NCBI GenBank assembly: GCA_030631125.1
Contig: DAOVLS010000170.1
Location: forward strand, 1 to 5,752
Origin: Planctomycetales bacterium
GTDB taxonomy: Bacteria; Planctomycetota; Phycisphaerae; SM23-33
Reading direction: 5' to 3'
DNA: 5,752 nucleotides
In this document: positions 5,517 through 5,752 of the stretch, piece after piece
Layout: each line of letters starts with the position of its first letter
How positions within the stretch are numbered: the first letter of the stretch is position 1
Program-made: the position numbers and the translations under genes
Notes under the pieces: model-generated
What the model was told of the DNA's origin: nothing
Seen by the model: the letters and a program-made list of their open reading frames with translations, nothing else
Databases searched by the model: none

Positions 5517-5752
5517 TCAGGCCAGGACCTCTTCGGCCTCGGCGTTCACCTGTCGGCGGTGAGCGGCGGTAATGTTGGTTTCGCTAATCAGTTCCGCCAT
5601 CTCGTCCGAATTCAGCCCAATCATTTCAATCGCCGCCATCGCGCTGCCGTGCTCGTCGGTAAAGGCCCGCCGAACCTTTCCGACTGCCTGGACCTGGCAT
5701 TTTTCGTTGAGTTTCAGAACGATGATTATTCTTTCGCCGACATGGGCCTGCA
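5517..5752 (-). CDS. C-terminal part of a small PilZ-like domain protein (5' end outside window)
   Basis: An open frame enters from the right edge and ends at TGA 5519-5517, giving 77 complete codons. The visible protein starts QAHVGERIIIVLKLNEK, runs through a strand-like stretch (QVQAVGKVRRAF, visible residues 19-30), then AIEMIGLNSDEMAELIS (40-56) and an acidic tail. This resembles the second half of a PilZ beta-barrel: a hydrophobic strand, a V-x-G-x-V-R strand, then a G-V-x-F-like strand followed by an acidic helix. PilZ domains usually bind cyclic-di-GMP through an N-terminal RxxxR motif and a D/NxSxxG motif. Both would lie outside the window, so ligand binding cannot be judged. The stop is 21 nt before flgF on the same strand, so it is probably co-transcribed with the rod genes. 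If it is PilZ, a link between c-di-GMP and flagellar assembly or motility is an inference. The family call rests on pattern similarity only; another small beta-barrel protein is possible. Confidence 0.5.
   Translation of the reverse strand, partial: QAHVGERIIIVLKLNEKCQVQAVGKVRRAFTDEHGSAMAAIEMIGLNSDEMAELISETNITAAHRRQVNAEAEEVLA

Noticed and set aside
1..5752. Search for tRNA, CRISPR, attachment sites, internal promoters and rho-independent terminators.
   Set aside because: The genes leave gaps of about 25 nt at most, and I saw no direct-repeat array, no hairpin followed by a T run, and no -35/-10 pair or sigma-54 GG-N10-GC box in a gap.

Overview
The window is a tightly packed block of flagellar basal-body genes, all on the minus strand, so transcription runs from right (5752) to left (1). 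In transcription order it holds the 3' end of a small PilZ-like gene, flgF, flgG, flgA, flgH, flgI, a short rod-binding flgJ, a flgN-like chaperone gene, and the 5' part of flgK. Intergenic gaps are 3 to about 25 nt and one pair overlaps by 4 nt. Coding sequence covers essentially the whole window. I see no RNA gene, mobile element, CRISPR array, internal promoter or terminator.

The L-ring (FlgH) and P-ring (FlgI) genes show a double-membraned bacterium with a flagellum built through peptidoglycan and an outer membrane. The order flgF-flgG-flgA-flgH-flgI-flgJ-flgN-flgK is known from Deltaproteobacteria and Planctomycetota. A FlgJ with no muramidase domain, a long (326 aa) FlgA with a SAF domain, and moderately GC-rich DNA make me lean towards a planctomycete (perhaps Phycisphaerae-like) or a deltaproteobacterium-like environmental lineage. 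This assignment is an inference and is weak at phylum level.

Layout: 5517-5752 is the PilZ-like C-terminus; 3972-5495 encodes the proximal (FlgF) and distal (FlgG) rod proteins; 2982-3962 encodes FlgA, the periplasmic chaperone for P-ring assembly; 2346-2978 encodes the L-ring protein and 1229-2320 the P-ring protein; 866-1216 encodes the rod-binding/cap protein; 354-869 encodes the export chaperone for hook-associated proteins; 1-350 encodes the start of its client FlgK, hook-associated protein 1. The order roughly follows assembly: rod, then P- and L-rings, then the hook-filament junction. Several stop codons lie inside or next to the next gene's Shine-Dalgarno sequence, which suggests translational coupling along the mRNA.

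I found no evidence of an undescribed system. The points most worth a second look are the PilZ-like gene ahead of flgF, a FlgH signal peptide with no lipobox cysteine, the stop/ribosome-site fusions, flgN and flgK lying in one frame separated by a single amber codon, the lack of flgM between flgJ and flgN, and an unusual cysteine pair in FlgF.
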